From the IMG/VR virus record IMGVR_UViG_3300030419_007368, positions 31,632 to 95,631 of that record: a stretch of 64,000 nt of DNA. The stretch is one strand, 5' to 3'. The notes beneath the pieces are model-generated. The model was not told where the DNA came from, ran no database searches, and worked only from the letters and a program-made list of their open reading frames with translations. Below, piece by piece: positions 50,737-62,600 of this stretch. Origin of the DNA: a virus. The stretch's first letter is position 1. The number at the start of each line of letters is the position of its first letter. The translations under genes and the position numbers were made by a program.

Positions 50737-53700
50737 TTATTCTCCAACCTCAAATTCAATATCAATCTTAATCGATTCAATCAAAGAAAAATAATCATAT
50801 GGCCAGTTATGACCGACGACTTCACCCAGCCTAACGTTTGAGAACTTGTCTTCCAAGTCGAAGCTAAGTTCAGGTGCGTCTGGCTTTGACTTTAATTTTT
50901 TGCGTATCTGTGTTGCAATTTGTTTTTCCCTGTAGGATCTAAAATCTTTTTGCCCTCTCTCCTTTACTTTAAATACCATAAATTTAAGATTTTTATAAAA
51001 ATCTTTTGCTGTCCACTGGGGCCATAACTCGCCTCCGTCTCCAGTTGAGAGGTCTTCATCTGAATAAGGCGGCGGTACCGGCGCCTGAAACGGAAGCGGA
51101 GACAAAAAGTTGGCTGGGTTCCAAGAACGGAGATCTAAAGACATTTGCATCGGTGCTCCTGGGACGTCGAGTTCGCCGCCGGAGCCGAGCATTGTCGGTG
51201 TGAAAAATTTCACTTCGGGCAGCAGTTCTTCATGCAGATCAGTTTTAGACGGCGCTACTACAATTTGTTCAATCATCTTTTGAGCTTTTCGGCTGACATC
51301 TGGCATTATCCCTTGATAAATATTTATCAGGTCTTGTTTACCCAGGAAGTGCTTAAATGGCACAACCATCATTTGAAATGGTTGATTGTTGAAGTGTATA
51401 AAATCAAATTCTGGTGGCAATTGATATCCGTTTATACCAGCAGAAGGGTTGCCGTAAAGCATCCTGATCATTTTCCCACAGTCCGTGGACATTGCAGATG
51501 CGTACACATCATCATCGGCGCCGTGGAGGGTCTTATAAATTGGGTTGTCTTTCCCGTAAAGCTCTCGCGTTAAAAATGTAGACAAAATACGGTCAAAAAC
51601 GTTTTCTTGAATGGGCAAAAAGTGCTTGCCCGGGATAACCTCTCTTGTTCTGTATAATTCAGGCATTGGTTGATAGGAGTCTTTTGTTTGGCTGTAATCG
51701 CCGGGGTGGATACTTTTCTCTAAACTCGGGTCCACAATTTTGTCAGACTCATATGCAATTTTTCTATCAAAATAAGGTATTATTACCAAAGCTTCTGATA
51801 TTTGTTTAGTAGAGGCAATCTTGCCGATTTCAAAAACTTCTCTCTCAAATCCGATTTTCCTAATCAGCGAATCAATAGTAGGTTCTGCATCACGATATGT
51901 CGACCGGTCAGTGTAAAACCCTTCGCCATCGGACAAATTGGTTGTAAACCCGACGTCTCCAGGCAGGGAAGCTTCCTCAAGGGCAAAATTATCGTCAACA
52001 GTCATATAAATCCCTTTTCCTTGGGCGGCCGTGGAAGAATTCATCGCTGCAGCGATTTCGTTTTTGGCATATACGTCGTAAGGGTCGGTACCATAACCTC
52101 CCCACATGGACCTCCCCGTTGTTTCGTCATGATACGTATTTTGTACAGTTTCAAGAACATCACCAACTCCACCATGGAAAGCATATGAAGAAGAGAAATC
52201 TAGGACAGGACAGACCCACTTTGGAGTGATATACCAAGAATAATAGTTGTCATCTTGTCCTTCTTTCCTGATTAATACAGGATCGTTGAAAACATCAATA
52301 CTTGCTTCAATTTTCATTCTAGTGGCGGACCCAGTGGACACTGATGCAGTGTTTGGCACCCATTGCGCCAAGCCACCTGTTACATTGTATTTTTCAAAAT
52401 AAGACGCATTTGCTTTAACCTGATCTTGAATCCAAGTTAGCGAAACACCACTACCATTACCTTCAGCATTGGCGATGGAACTGGAGATATTTAAAAATAT
52501 CTGACTCTCTCCGTAAAAATATGGAGGAGTGAATGCCTGATAAGCAGGATCTTGTAAGTTAGCAGCATAATAACTCTCATAGTTATCTTTACCGACTTCA
52601 CAAAATTCATCGTATTGATCAGTTTCATAATTTTTAACATTACTAACAAATTTATCTTCAGACCCTGTCAATGGAACAATTTCTATTGGAGGACCATATA
52701 AATAACCTCTCAAGCTTGAAAACTTTTGAAATGCACTATTTCTATCAATCTTGTAGCCAGAGCGTCGAGGGCCCTCGCACATCACTTGTTGTGATCCCAT
52801 GTACAGGCCGACGCTCATATAGAACTTCACATTCTGATCAGCAAAAACAAGAGTTTCTTTTGATTTTGGCTCTGAAACAGCTATAGGAAACTTTACGTTG
52901 GCGGTTCCTTGGTCGGCTAAAAAGAACTGCATGGTTTCTGCCAGGAAGTTATTCATTGCGGAAAAGTACTCAGGCACCTCGACGGGTAAAGAGGGATCCT
53001 TCCAGCCGAGGTCGAATTCTGGCTTTAACATACAATTTGGAGTGTATGTGTAGTTTGCGCTATGGCCAGCAGTACCGCTGACTGTACCTGCAAAAGAAGC
53101 TGAGGATATCCTATCAAAATCTGTAAAATCTGGTATAAGATAAGAAGCCTTAAATTTATTAATTCCGAGCTGTAATTTGCCGGGTTCATATAAAGCTTCA
53201 AACGGCAATCTATAATCCGGTGCGCTCGTCAAAATTGCTGGAGTTGTCCTACTCTCTCCCAGCATGTAACCACCGCCGTATCCAAATGAGGCACTAAACA
53301 TCGATCCGGTTACCGCCCTAGGTGGTACAAATAATCTTGGTGCTTTGTTATAGACTGGGTATTCGACAGCTATGCCAGATTTGATTGAATTATATAAAAT
53401 GCCAGGGGCCATCAGCGGTTCCAAAAAAGACTGTAGGCGCGCCGCATCGAATCCAGGGGAGACACCGAACTGTGTTTGTTCTAATTTAAGTTTTCCTGAC
53501 TGGCCTAGCGGAGTTCCAAATGTTCTTACATCCGGATCTCCTGTCAAATCTAAGCCCCAGTTGTCATCATGGCCTTTTTGCACGCTTTCCTGCAAGAAAC
53601 TAATTTGATTTGTCGTCATATGGGCATTAGTCAAGTAAGGCCCGAAGGCCGCAGACAAATATGTTCCTAGTTGTGTTGTCCTGGTAACGGGATAAAATCC

Positions 53701-56628
53701 ATTGTACGGTAATAGCTTTTTAATTCCTCTGCATATAAATTTTATTTTATTCGGGACCGTGTTTGAATCTTGTTTAAATCCATGACCCTTCTGGTCAAGA
53801 AGGTGAGCAAAGCTTAAAATATTGTCAGTGTGTAAATATTTCTCTCTGAAAGCAACACTTCCACTATCCCAGTCCCAATGATGTGTTGTGTTCGTGGGCG
53901 CACTGCTTTCTACTACTCCAAAATTATCATCATATCTCCACCTTTGGGGAACACCAGTTGCAGGGTGAGCTGCCGGATCGTTCATTAAAGAAAGTGATTC
54001 TATTCCTGCCGATGAAGAAATTTCTCCACCTTCAATTGATAAATTGTTTATTTTCGAACTAAGCTTCATAAACCCGCCGAAGGGGCCCGAATCGATGGGA
54101 GAATGGTATCGCTCGATTAATGGTTTATTATAAGACAAGTTTGGATTCGTGGGCGCATCCTTCACTTCATACAACGGTTTGTCCATCTGTGAGGTACCAC
54201 CCACATATTTGTGATAATACTTGTAATTGGGAGATATTTTAAATTCTGATACAATGGAATAGTCTCTTCCTAAGAATTTGACGACATCTCCTATAAAAGA
54301 ATTATAGTCATTATACATCGGATCTCTTCCAATGACTTTATTAGTCACATAAAACGGCGTATTGTACGGATATGTGTGTCTAAGATACTGCAACGATGCT
54401 GTGGGAGAAGCATAACCTGATTCTGAATCCTTACCTCCAGTAAACTCATATGGAACATTTCCAGCCACCGAATCGTTGAAGTCTCCGGCGGTTGCTATTT
54501 TTGTTTGACCGGCAAAACCAGGAGATGTTTGCCCAAGATAAATGATTGGGCGCGCGTCTTCGGTGATGTCGTAAGAAGCGGTTATTCCAGGGTGATAGGG
54601 GCCGAATTTTGCTGAGGAGCCAGAATGAGCGCTGGCAGATAGAGGGGTAACCGCGTTGATCGCGTTCACAAGATTAAAAGCAGACTCTCTTGGGCTGGAT
54701 CCTCTCGAAAAACCAATAACGTTTGGAGTCGAAGTTAGATTAGTTGTTGCTCCCTCTGTGTAAATAATAGGTCGACCATGAGAAGAAGTTAATATTATAG
54801 AAGAGTCAGCTTCAATCGCGGCCATAAGTGTGAATTGTGCGCTGGCTGTATGATTCGTCATACTCCTTCTATAATAAAAAATAGTTGGTTTCGTGCTATA
54901 AGCTAATTCTCCGGCGGAACGAGTTACCATTCCAGGAGGCACACCCGTTGCACGAGAAGGAGTCGCATGAATGTAGTAGGTCTTCCACGCTGGTAATGAT
55001 GCACTCAAGGTCGAATTTGCAAACGTTGTTGTCATCGAATAAGGTACAGAATGTGGAGAAACGCCAATTTGGCGTCCTTTACCACCGATGCTAGATGTAA
55101 GATATGGCAGCACCACTGAAGCGCCTTCGCTGTCCGTAAATGTGTCAAACATGTCTTCACGAGTATCCAGAGGCCACATACTTAATAGTGAAATTGGATA
55201 AGGCTGATATAAAACATGTTGCACAAAACCTCCATACGGTTGTACAAGAAGGTTGCCATCAGCGTCAATGTTAGCTGATCGTGACAAGGTATTGATACCG
55301 TTCATCACAATTCCGTTAGATGTGTAGTGTGTAATATGGTTCCAAGGGCCGAATTCGTCAGCAGCATTAGAACTTGTGCCGTGCATGACAGACGATGTTA
55401 ACCCATTAGAGGCCAGCAAAAACGGAATTTGTGTGTGTTGTGGCCAACTTTGCGAATTAGACGCGGATTGATTTGTTCTCATTCGAGATGTACCATCAGA
55501 ATATATTGGAGGAAGCCTGAGGGCTTCTTCCGCTGTCCGGCCGCGCTGTAATTCTTTCCAAAAGCTTCGATTTAGAGTTCGATCATAACCATTCGAACCT
55601 AACCCGGGTTCTTCTTCATAGTGTGGTCTTTTTAACTTGAACGGTCGATAAGCGTTAACGCCCTTAGGGAATATCGTTTCAGAGTATTTATAATTTGATG
55701 CGCCGACGTCGCTACTAGCGTGAAAAATTCCGTACAATTGTTGTTTCCCGTGTGTAGGTCCAGGCGACGAAGCTGAGACAGGATCCGTTTCAGAAATTTT
55801 CATTCTATAATTTAATTGAGGATTTGTGAAAAAAGACAACTCATTGGACAGAGATACCCTAACTCGGCCAACGCCGGCTATGGAGCCACCAGGTGTCATG
55901 AACAACCCAGTATCGTAGATTAACGGCTTAAATTTCGAAACAACTGTTGGCTCATAATAATATTCTATCTTGGGTCGAATTTTGTCGCCAACAAAACCTG
56001 GAAGATGATCGAAAGTGCCTTGAAAAGTTATATGAGAATATGATCCCCATGGGGCGCCCAAATTCTCCTCGTATTCTTTTCTTTCCCTCCAAAGAGATTT
56101 AAAATATGAATGCTTTTCTTTAGGATCCGAAAACCCAACTTCAATCGACGCGGTATTAAATCTGCGAAGTTTTCTAGCAACAGAATGTTCACCACCGCGG
56201 ATTTGTTTCCAAGAAGGGTGCTGGTATGGCCCTTGACGATTTAATAATACAGAATTTAAAACAGTTGCTTGTGATGCTTTGATTCCTTCAGCGCCGGTTG
56301 CTCGTTTGAACGCACCGTTGGCCGGCCATGACTCGTTAAAGTTAAGCACAGACCCTGTCTTGAAAGACCCGGCAATTGAGCCGAAAAGGCCACTATAAAA
56401 CAACGATGCAGATAGTATATTAGCAGAGCCTTCGCCAGTGGGGCTAAAATGCATTTCTTCTCTAATGATTGTATTCAGGCCTACAAAATCAACGGGTATA
56501 AACTGATTTACCGCTGAAATTGTGTCAGCATCAGCATGCGTCCAAGCATATTGACGATTCCCGCCGGCATACCTGGCGGAGCCTATATCACTAGCGCTTA
56601 TAAAATTTAATGATCCACTAAAAGCCAT
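50737..56628 (-). CDS. Giant virion protein (1963 aa)
   Basis: It begins MAFSGSLNFISASDIGSARY. Near residues 125-160 is LLNRQGPYQHPSWKQIRGGE followed by HSVARKLRR, a stretch that I recall from giant proteins of uncultured marine phages. The body is Ser/Gly/Tyr/Pro-rich with many short beta strands and loops. A helical, more globular section occupies about 1600-1960 (KFVSNVKNYETDQYDEFCEV earlier; REKQIATQIRKKLKSKPD near the end). No protease or glycosidase motif is evident. The ATG follows TAAGG; a TATAAT-type promoter lies just upstream. It is likely a structural component of a large baseplate periphery or adhesion device. Confidence 0.8.
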   Translation of the reverse strand: MAFSGSLNFISASDIGSARYAGGNRQYAWTHADADTISAVNQFIPVDFVGLNTIIREEMHFSPTGEGSANILSASLFYSGLFGSIAGSFKTGSVLNFNESWPANGAFKRATGAEGIKASQATVLNSVLLNRQGPYQHPSWKQIRGGEHSVARKLRRFNTASIEVGFSDPKEKHSYFKSLWRERKEYEENLGAPWGSYSHITFQGTFDHLPGFVGDKIRPKIEYYYEPTVVSKFKPLIYDTGLFMTPGGSIAGVGRVRVSLSNELSFFTNPQLNYRMKISETDPVSASSPGPTHGKQQLYGIFHASSDVGASNYKYSETIFPKGVNAYRPFKLKRPHYEEEPGLGSNGYDRTLNRSFWKELQRGRTAEEALRLPPIYSDGTSRMRTNQSASNSQSWPQHTQIPFLLASNGLTSSVMHGTSSNAADEFGPWNHITHYTSNGIVMNGINTLSRSANIDADGNLLVQPYGGFVQHVLYQPYPISLLSMWPLDTREDMFDTFTDSEGASVVLPYLTSSIGGKGRQIGVSPHSVPYSMTTTFANSTLSASLPAWKTYYIHATPSRATGVPPGMVTRSAGELAYSTKPTIFYYRRSMTNHTASAQFTLMAAIEADSSIILTSSHGRPIIYTEGATTNLTSTPNVIGFSRGSSPRESAFNLVNAINAVTPLSASAHSGSSAKFGPYHPGITASYDITEDARPIIYLGQTSPGFAGQTKIATAGDFNDSVAGNVPYEFTGGKDSESGYASPTASLQYLRHTYPYNTPFYVTNKVIGRDPMYNDYNSFIGDVVKFLGRDYSIVSEFKISPNYKYYHKYVGGTSQMDKPLYEVKDAPTNPNLSYNKPLIERYHSPIDSGPFGGFMKLSSKINNLSIEGGEISSSAGIESLSLMNDPAAHPATGVPQRWRYDDNFGVVESSAPTNTTHHWDWDSGSVAFREKYLHTDNILSFAHLLDQKGHGFKQDSNTVPNKIKFICRGIKKLLPYNGFYPVTRTTQLGTYLSAAFGPYLTNAHMTTNQISFLQESVQKGHDDNWGLDLTGDPDVRTFGTPLGQSGKLKLEQTQFGVSPGFDAARLQSFLEPLMAPGILYNSIKSGIAVEYPVYNKAPRLFVPPRAVTGSMFSASFGYGGGYMLGESRTTPAILTSAPDYRLPFEALYEPGKLQLGINKFKASYLIPDFTDFDRISSASFAGTVSGTAGHSANYTYTPNCMLKPEFDLGWKDPSLPVEVPEYFSAMNNFLAETMQFFLADQGTANVKFPIAVSEPKSKETLVFADQNVKFYMSVGLYMGSQQVMCEGPRRSGYKIDRNSAFQKFSSLRGYLYGPPIEIVPLTGSEDKFVSNVKNYETDQYDEFCEVGKDNYESYYAANLQDPAYQAFTPPYFYGESQIFLNISSSIANAEGNGSGVSLTWIQDQVKANASYFEKYNVTGGLAQWVPNTASVSTGSATRMKIEASIDVFNDPVLIRKEGQDDNYYSWYITPKWVCPVLDFSSSYAFHGGVGDVLETVQNTYHDETTGRSMWGGYGTDPYDVYAKNEIAAAMNSSTAAQGKGIYMTVDDNFALEEASLPGDVGFTTNLSDGEGFYTDRSTYRDAEPTIDSLIRKIGFEREVFEIGKIASTKQISEALVIIPYFDRKIAYESDKIVDPSLEKSIHPGDYSQTKDSYQPMPELYRTREVIPGKHFLPIQENVFDRILSTFLTRELYGKDNPIYKTLHGADDDVYASAMSTDCGKMIRMLYGNPSAGINGYQLPPEFDFIHFNNQPFQMMVVPFKHFLGKQDLINIYQGIMPDVSRKAQKMIEQIVVAPSKTDLHEELLPEVKFFTPTMLGSGGELDVPGAPMQMSLDLRSWNPANFLSPLPFQAPVPPPYSDEDLSTGDGGELWPQWTAKDFYKNLKFMVFKVKERGQKDFRSYREKQIATQIRKKLKSKPDAPELSFDLEDKFSNVRLGEVVGHNWPYDYFSLIESIKIDIEFEVGE

Positions 56629-56658
56629 TTTTTTACCTTAACCCTGTCTTATAATTAG

Positions 56659-56687
56659 ATTATACACTAAATTATTGATGCTGTTAT
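56659..56687 (-). promoter_or_regulatory. Candidate sigma70-type promoter before the 1963-aa gene
   Basis: Minus strand: ATAACA (56682-56687), 17-bp spacer, TATAAT (56659-56664), followed by a leader of about 24 nt with TAAGG before the ATG at 56628. The -35 lies in the end of the previous gene. The match is 4/6 for the -35 and 6/6 for the -10. Confidence 0.4.
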
Positions 56688-59600
56688 CCATCTTGTTTGA
56701 TTGTCTGTTCTTGGGATCATGTGTGACACAAATCCATTGTCAAAAAACGAAGCCGTGATAAAACCACCAGCTAAATTTGCTCCACCGCTTGGATCATCTT
56801 TCCGGTCCAGACTATCGCCAACAAACTCAATTCTTTCAATGTTGTTTTTATGATATCTGTGCATGGAGGCAGATAGAACAATGTAGTCATCGGCGCGGAT
56901 CAGTCCGCGATCGTATGGACCAGTGTTCCAAAGGCCTTCGTAAATCCTCGCTGAAGCAGTCGTATGCTCACTAGCGCCAAATTTACCCATATGTGCTTGA
57001 AGAGTTGAATTGTGCGCTGCTCTAATCCAGCGGTTCCTCCAAGGCATCGCGTTATAAACAGAATAAATCTCATGTGCTGGGTCTAAAAATCCCCTAGTCA
57101 TAACTTCGAAACCGCCAGGAGCGCTGAACCTGGACTTAAGCCTGGTTCTATTCCTAACAGATCCTGTTAAGTACGTTCTATCTGGGAGTGATCCAGTCGA
57201 CTCTCCAGATGGCACTAGATCTGAAAACTTTTCAGGGCCCGAACCTGTCGGAAGGTTTAAAAGTCTGCTTGTTATACTCGACCCTGTTAAATTTAAAGTT
57301 AGCGCAGAAGTTTTTACAATACTGTCAACATTTTTAACAAACCAAGGATCGTTAGCTTCAGGGCTCAAAGTGTTGATATATTCATATCTATCAAAATAAT
57401 TTCCAACTGTCATTGTGCCTGATACGGAGCCGGTCGTTTGAACATTTCTTATATTCACTGGTCGTTTAGCTAACCCGTCTCTTGTTCTTGTTGCATAAGG
57501 TTTACGGTGATCATCAAAAGTTGGGTGCAGCATTTTAAAAGAATTCTGTTTAACTCCATCGTACTTATAAACATAAACGTTGTCAATTGCAGCGTCGCCT
57601 CGAACAGAAGTGGGGTCTGAATAAAGAAATCTTATGAAAAATCTCTTACCCACAAAACTTTCCAAACCAGAACCGTAGTCAGTAGAAGAAGCAATTGCAT
57701 TTTTAAAAGGCAGGCCGGCAAAAGCATGTTGCTCACCAGATATAGAAGAAGATAAAATAGGCGAGGCGCCGTCGTGATCCCAAGTAATTGCAATATCAGT
57801 GACATCCGCACTAAAATCTCTAGTAGGCGATGCTTGCACGCTTAACGTACCGCAACCGCCGCCATGCATATGATACCCAAAAGATAATCTGATATCTTCT
57901 CCTTCCTGTACGTCAATAAAATCTATAAGCGGAGTTACCAGGCCGAAAGGTCTAGCAGATCCTATGTAATCACTGGCATCGCAATAGGCATAAGTACCGG
58001 CGCTGGGGCCGGTGCCTGGTGTGGAAGTCACTCCATCTACAAGCTTCCATTTGTTTGGGGCAGAAGAGACGCCGTTTGTCCAATACTCATACTCGCTCGG
58101 ATCATCTATGCTAAATGGGTTGCCCGTCATGGCCGGGCGAAGTACTTTTGTATCAGTAGTGCCGCCGCCGCCTGCAGGTACGTCCGCAAATCTTTCTAGA
58201 AGGACATATTCGGTCTCGTCTAAATTCAAAAAGAATTGTAAAAACCACCCCTCGGGTCGGGATATTTGGTTGTCAGAACCTAGATTTAAATCTACATGAC
58301 GGTGCTGCATTCCCCCTACATGCCTTTCTGTAAAAGGGCCCTGCATTGGTATTTCAGCGCCGATACCATATTTATCTTCATGAATGTTGGTAAAATCGAT
58401 CTTGTATTGGCTGCTGTATTTTGAAGCATAACCGCTGTCTATAGAAGATGAAAAAATATTAAACGGTAAAAGGAGGCTGCTCTTCGCATCAACATACTCA
58501 TAATCATAGCTACCCGAGCCAGGAAGACCGGTGTCGATTTCAGAAGCCTCCATTGTCAACGCATTGAATCTAAATTCTTTTCTATTTACTGCAGCAGGTA
58601 CCGGATTATCGGCGCAATCAACTTGTTTTATTTCATTGTCTAAATCTAGGTAAATGAAATCATCGTCGGATCCGAATTTAATGGCGCCTTTATAGAAATC
58701 ATGTCTTTGTGCTGAATCCGGATTGGCGCCTGCTTTAAGGTTTAGCGACTTATCAGTCACCAAATCAGTTACTCGCCCCAAACTTCTATAAGAATAATAG
58801 GATTTAATATATTTTGCACCTTCAACAGTTTTTAATGTCGGAGGACCTTTACCGCCAGTCGACCCAGTTAACTCAGTCACGAATATTTTAAGCAAACTAT
58901 TCCTATCAGAATCGACGCTAGAGTTTTTAGTCCTTTTTGGACCATCTCTTTCTGCGCGCTCGTTCCACCATAAGCAACTTTCGTTCTGTGTTCCTGGGCC
59001 TGAGGAAATCTCGCCGGCAGAAACAGGGGCGTGACCAAATTTCCAGTTATATTTAAGCTCCTCTATGCCATGAAGAGAACCAACAAGAATCGGAGGGTCC
59101 GACTCCAAAGTCGGAAATTTAGACCAGTACTTGCTTCTTTCTAAAATATGACCCTCAACCATGTTTCTTAACAATTCAACAGTGTTTGAAGAGACAGGTA
59201 TCAATTGATAAATCATCATTGTTACTGCGTCATCGACCCACTTGAAATATTCTGTGAATTTCTCTAAATCTGGTTCATTTTCGACTCTTTCAAAGAATAG
59301 TTGTTTTAATTTCTCTACTTTTTTGTAACGTCGACGATAACGATTAACAGGATCTCCTACTAAATTGTTAAAGTCAACGACTGTTGCAAAAAACCTCAAC
59401 ATTTCTTCAGAAATTATTTGATACATGCTCTTTTCGACAGAAAGAATATGCTGGACATAAGTCGTGTCTCTTGTAAAAACTACATCGTCTTGCTTGTTCA
59501 GCAATTTGACCATATCGTCGCTATTTACAATCTCCGGCAGTTTTTGTTTTGCTGTTTGCACAAATTCGACATCAACGGCCTGGCCCCTGTGAGGAACAGA

Positions 59601-62600
59601 TGAAACAAAAAAGTCGCCGCGGCCGGCATAATTATATTCGCTTATATCACTCAACCACCCATAGCGGGATATTGTTTTGTCCCGCAAAGATCCAGAAGTG
59701 TAATCATGAATTAGAAATTGCCCACTACTATCAGAACCAGTAACGTTATCTAAAGTCCAATTTAACATTAAGGTGTCAATTTCTGGAATATACGTGTCAA
59801 AAAGCTGCTTGTGGCTAGCGGCGAAGCTTGTGTTCTTGTATGGGTGTAGCCGGCCATAACTATGAGCATTTTTAGCGTGGGCTCTGATTGTTTCATCCGA
59901 CAAATAATCAAACCAAAAACGCACAGACGATACTTTTACATCAGAATATTTTTCGACACTTCCAGTAAAGTTGGTTCGTGCGGCGCCAACAAATATCCTT
60001 TTTGGCTGTGTGAAAAATTTCTCAGCCTGGCCATAACTGATCGTACCGCTGAGAGAGAATTCATTTTGAAGTACATTAGAAACATAATTGACACCGTATA
60101 GTTCATATGTGTATGATTCATCATATGCGTCTGAAGAGCCAGATAAACTGCCAGACACTAAGCTAGCGAAAGGATACTTTGTTGGCTTCAATCTAAAGGC
60201 TAAGTTCCACTTTTCATTATCATAAACACCCATGAAAGAGCCTGTCGACAAATCAGACAATATAGGACTAGAACCTGAAGTGACTAGTGCAAAGGTGACG
60301 TTGCGCTTGTCATTGTCGGCCTTGTTCGCTACAATATTAAAGTTAATTGTATCATCGTCAGCAAAAGTTAAATCAGTGTTTGAAGCCCTGACTGCGTGCA
60401 TTCCAAACAGAGAGGCGATATTTGTTGGAAACAAATGATAATTTTTATCAGAAGCAATGAATCTCTTTGGAAACATTACTTCTGCTTCTAAAGTCATAGA
60501 CGAACCTGAAGCGGCCAGTGCAGAGATTGCAGGAATATATGATATGGAATTTCCGTCGGATTCATCATAATATTGATAAGCAGTTGCAGTAAAAGAGTTG
60601 GTGTACACTGCAGAAGAAGTCAGTCGAGTTTCTAAATCATCAAAATCAATATATTTCTTTCTTATGGCGGTGTTTGTAAAATTGTCCTTGAACTCGTAAA
60701 CATCATTATTAGCATAAATATTTAATTTCACCAATTCTTCATCGACGCCAAAACATCTTAAGAAATTTCTTAAAGATTTATACGTGCCTTTAGATTTTTG
60801 GATATACGATAAATTGTTATATATATTTTGATATATTGTGTTTTTTACTTCATGTAATTTCTTTTCAAAAAGCTTCTTTTCATCTCTTTCTAAATATTTT
60901 GCTAAAGCAGACGCATGTGCAAACAGCTCTGGTGCATCATAGCCCCGAGTTGTCAGCAGCCTGTCAGCAAAAGGTAGTGGCTTTTCATAATCATTGTCAA
61001 ATGGATAGTTTATATCCTTCAATCTTGGCAGTTTTTCAATTTGCAGATAGAGATCGTCAAAAAAGCTAGCGATTATTTGAGTTAAATATTTTAACTGAGA
61101 AGTCTTCTTTTCATCTTCTTCTGCGATCCATCCGGGCATCGATCGGTAGAGAGAAACGGAATTTTCGTGATCATGCGCGGCGCCGTCTTCTTTGCGATTA
61201 GTTATCAAAGACGATACTTGTGAATGATTGGAATACAAAATCGGATCTTTGAATTCTTCGTCTGCGACGCCCGCCAGCACCATAGCAGACCCAGTTGCAC
61301 GGAGACTGTTGCTATAACCTACAAACTCTCCGTTGGAAATTCGACCAGAATAGTCCAAAACAGAAGAATCAGTAGAGTCAATACCAACTATACCCTCGTT
61401 AAATTTATAATACACCCCCAAATCAACATAATTTAAAATATCATCATATTTTACGTTATCAGTATTGGTGCCGCCGCCGAGTTGCGCTTTAAAATACCTT
61501 CCTAATTGTTGTGCATCACGCTCTGTTTTCCAATATCTAAATTCGTCGAAAGAAGCAGAAACTAGTTGACCAAAGCCTCGGCCGCCAGATTGTTGTGTCT
61601 CCGTAGAAGAACCGCTAATAGCCGCGACGCAGGCGCCCAAAGCAGCAACCATGGTGCCGCTAAAAGCAGAAAGAGGTCCAGCTGCAGCAGTTTTCTTAGA
61701 ATTATGTACGCCATCAAAATAAAGCCTTGATATGGTCGTAGTTGCTGTGTCTTTAAGCGTGATTGCGTAATGATGCCAGTTATCATCAGCTATATCAGAT
61801 ATAGGTGCTATGTCATGAGTAAAGACCAAGGCTGTTGAGCCAGAACGTGCGTTGACGGTAACTCTGTCCTTTTTAGACCTAGACAAACTAACTCTAAAAT
61901 CACCGTAATTGGGGCTTGTGCCGGTACCTGTATGGCTTCCTGTGTTGTGAAGGTGAAAAATATATTCTTGAAGGTCGTAAGCAGTGCCGTCTTGAGTAAG
62001 CTGAGGCGCCCATGCTGTCTTTTTCATCCAAAATTCGATCGTCACACCTTTGGCTAGATCAAACTCTAGGTTGTTTGTTCTTTGACTACCTGTGTGATAT
62101 ATGTTGGCTTTGGAAGTGCCAATTTTTGACGGGCCCGCTTCTTTTTCATACTTGTAGTTGCCATTGGGGTCTGCATTAGGTCCTCCCTTTATGAAGATAT
62201 ATTGTGGGAAACTAGAACTAAAAATAGGTAAATTTGGAGACTTGTTTCCTGCAAAAGATGTACCTTGTCCAACTGAAACATAACCATTTGTTCTGGGATA
62301 TTCGTGTTCAAATATAAAAAGGTCTAAATAAGTGCTATCGTTCTCCCATTCAAGCTTTTCTGCTAAAGAGCCATCATAAGGATATGTCTCATATATTCTT
62401 TTTATAGCAGATTCGTAATACAACTCTGCTGATCCGAAACGAGCAAAATTAGAAGCGGTTGTAAAATCAACGTCGGGTATGAATCTATTTCTTTTCTTAG
62501 AATAAGCGTCGACATAGCGAGGAGATTCTAAGTCATCGCGAACGTCCGTCAAAGCCTTGTTTTTCAAGAACTTGAGGGAATATCCTTTATCAAATAAATC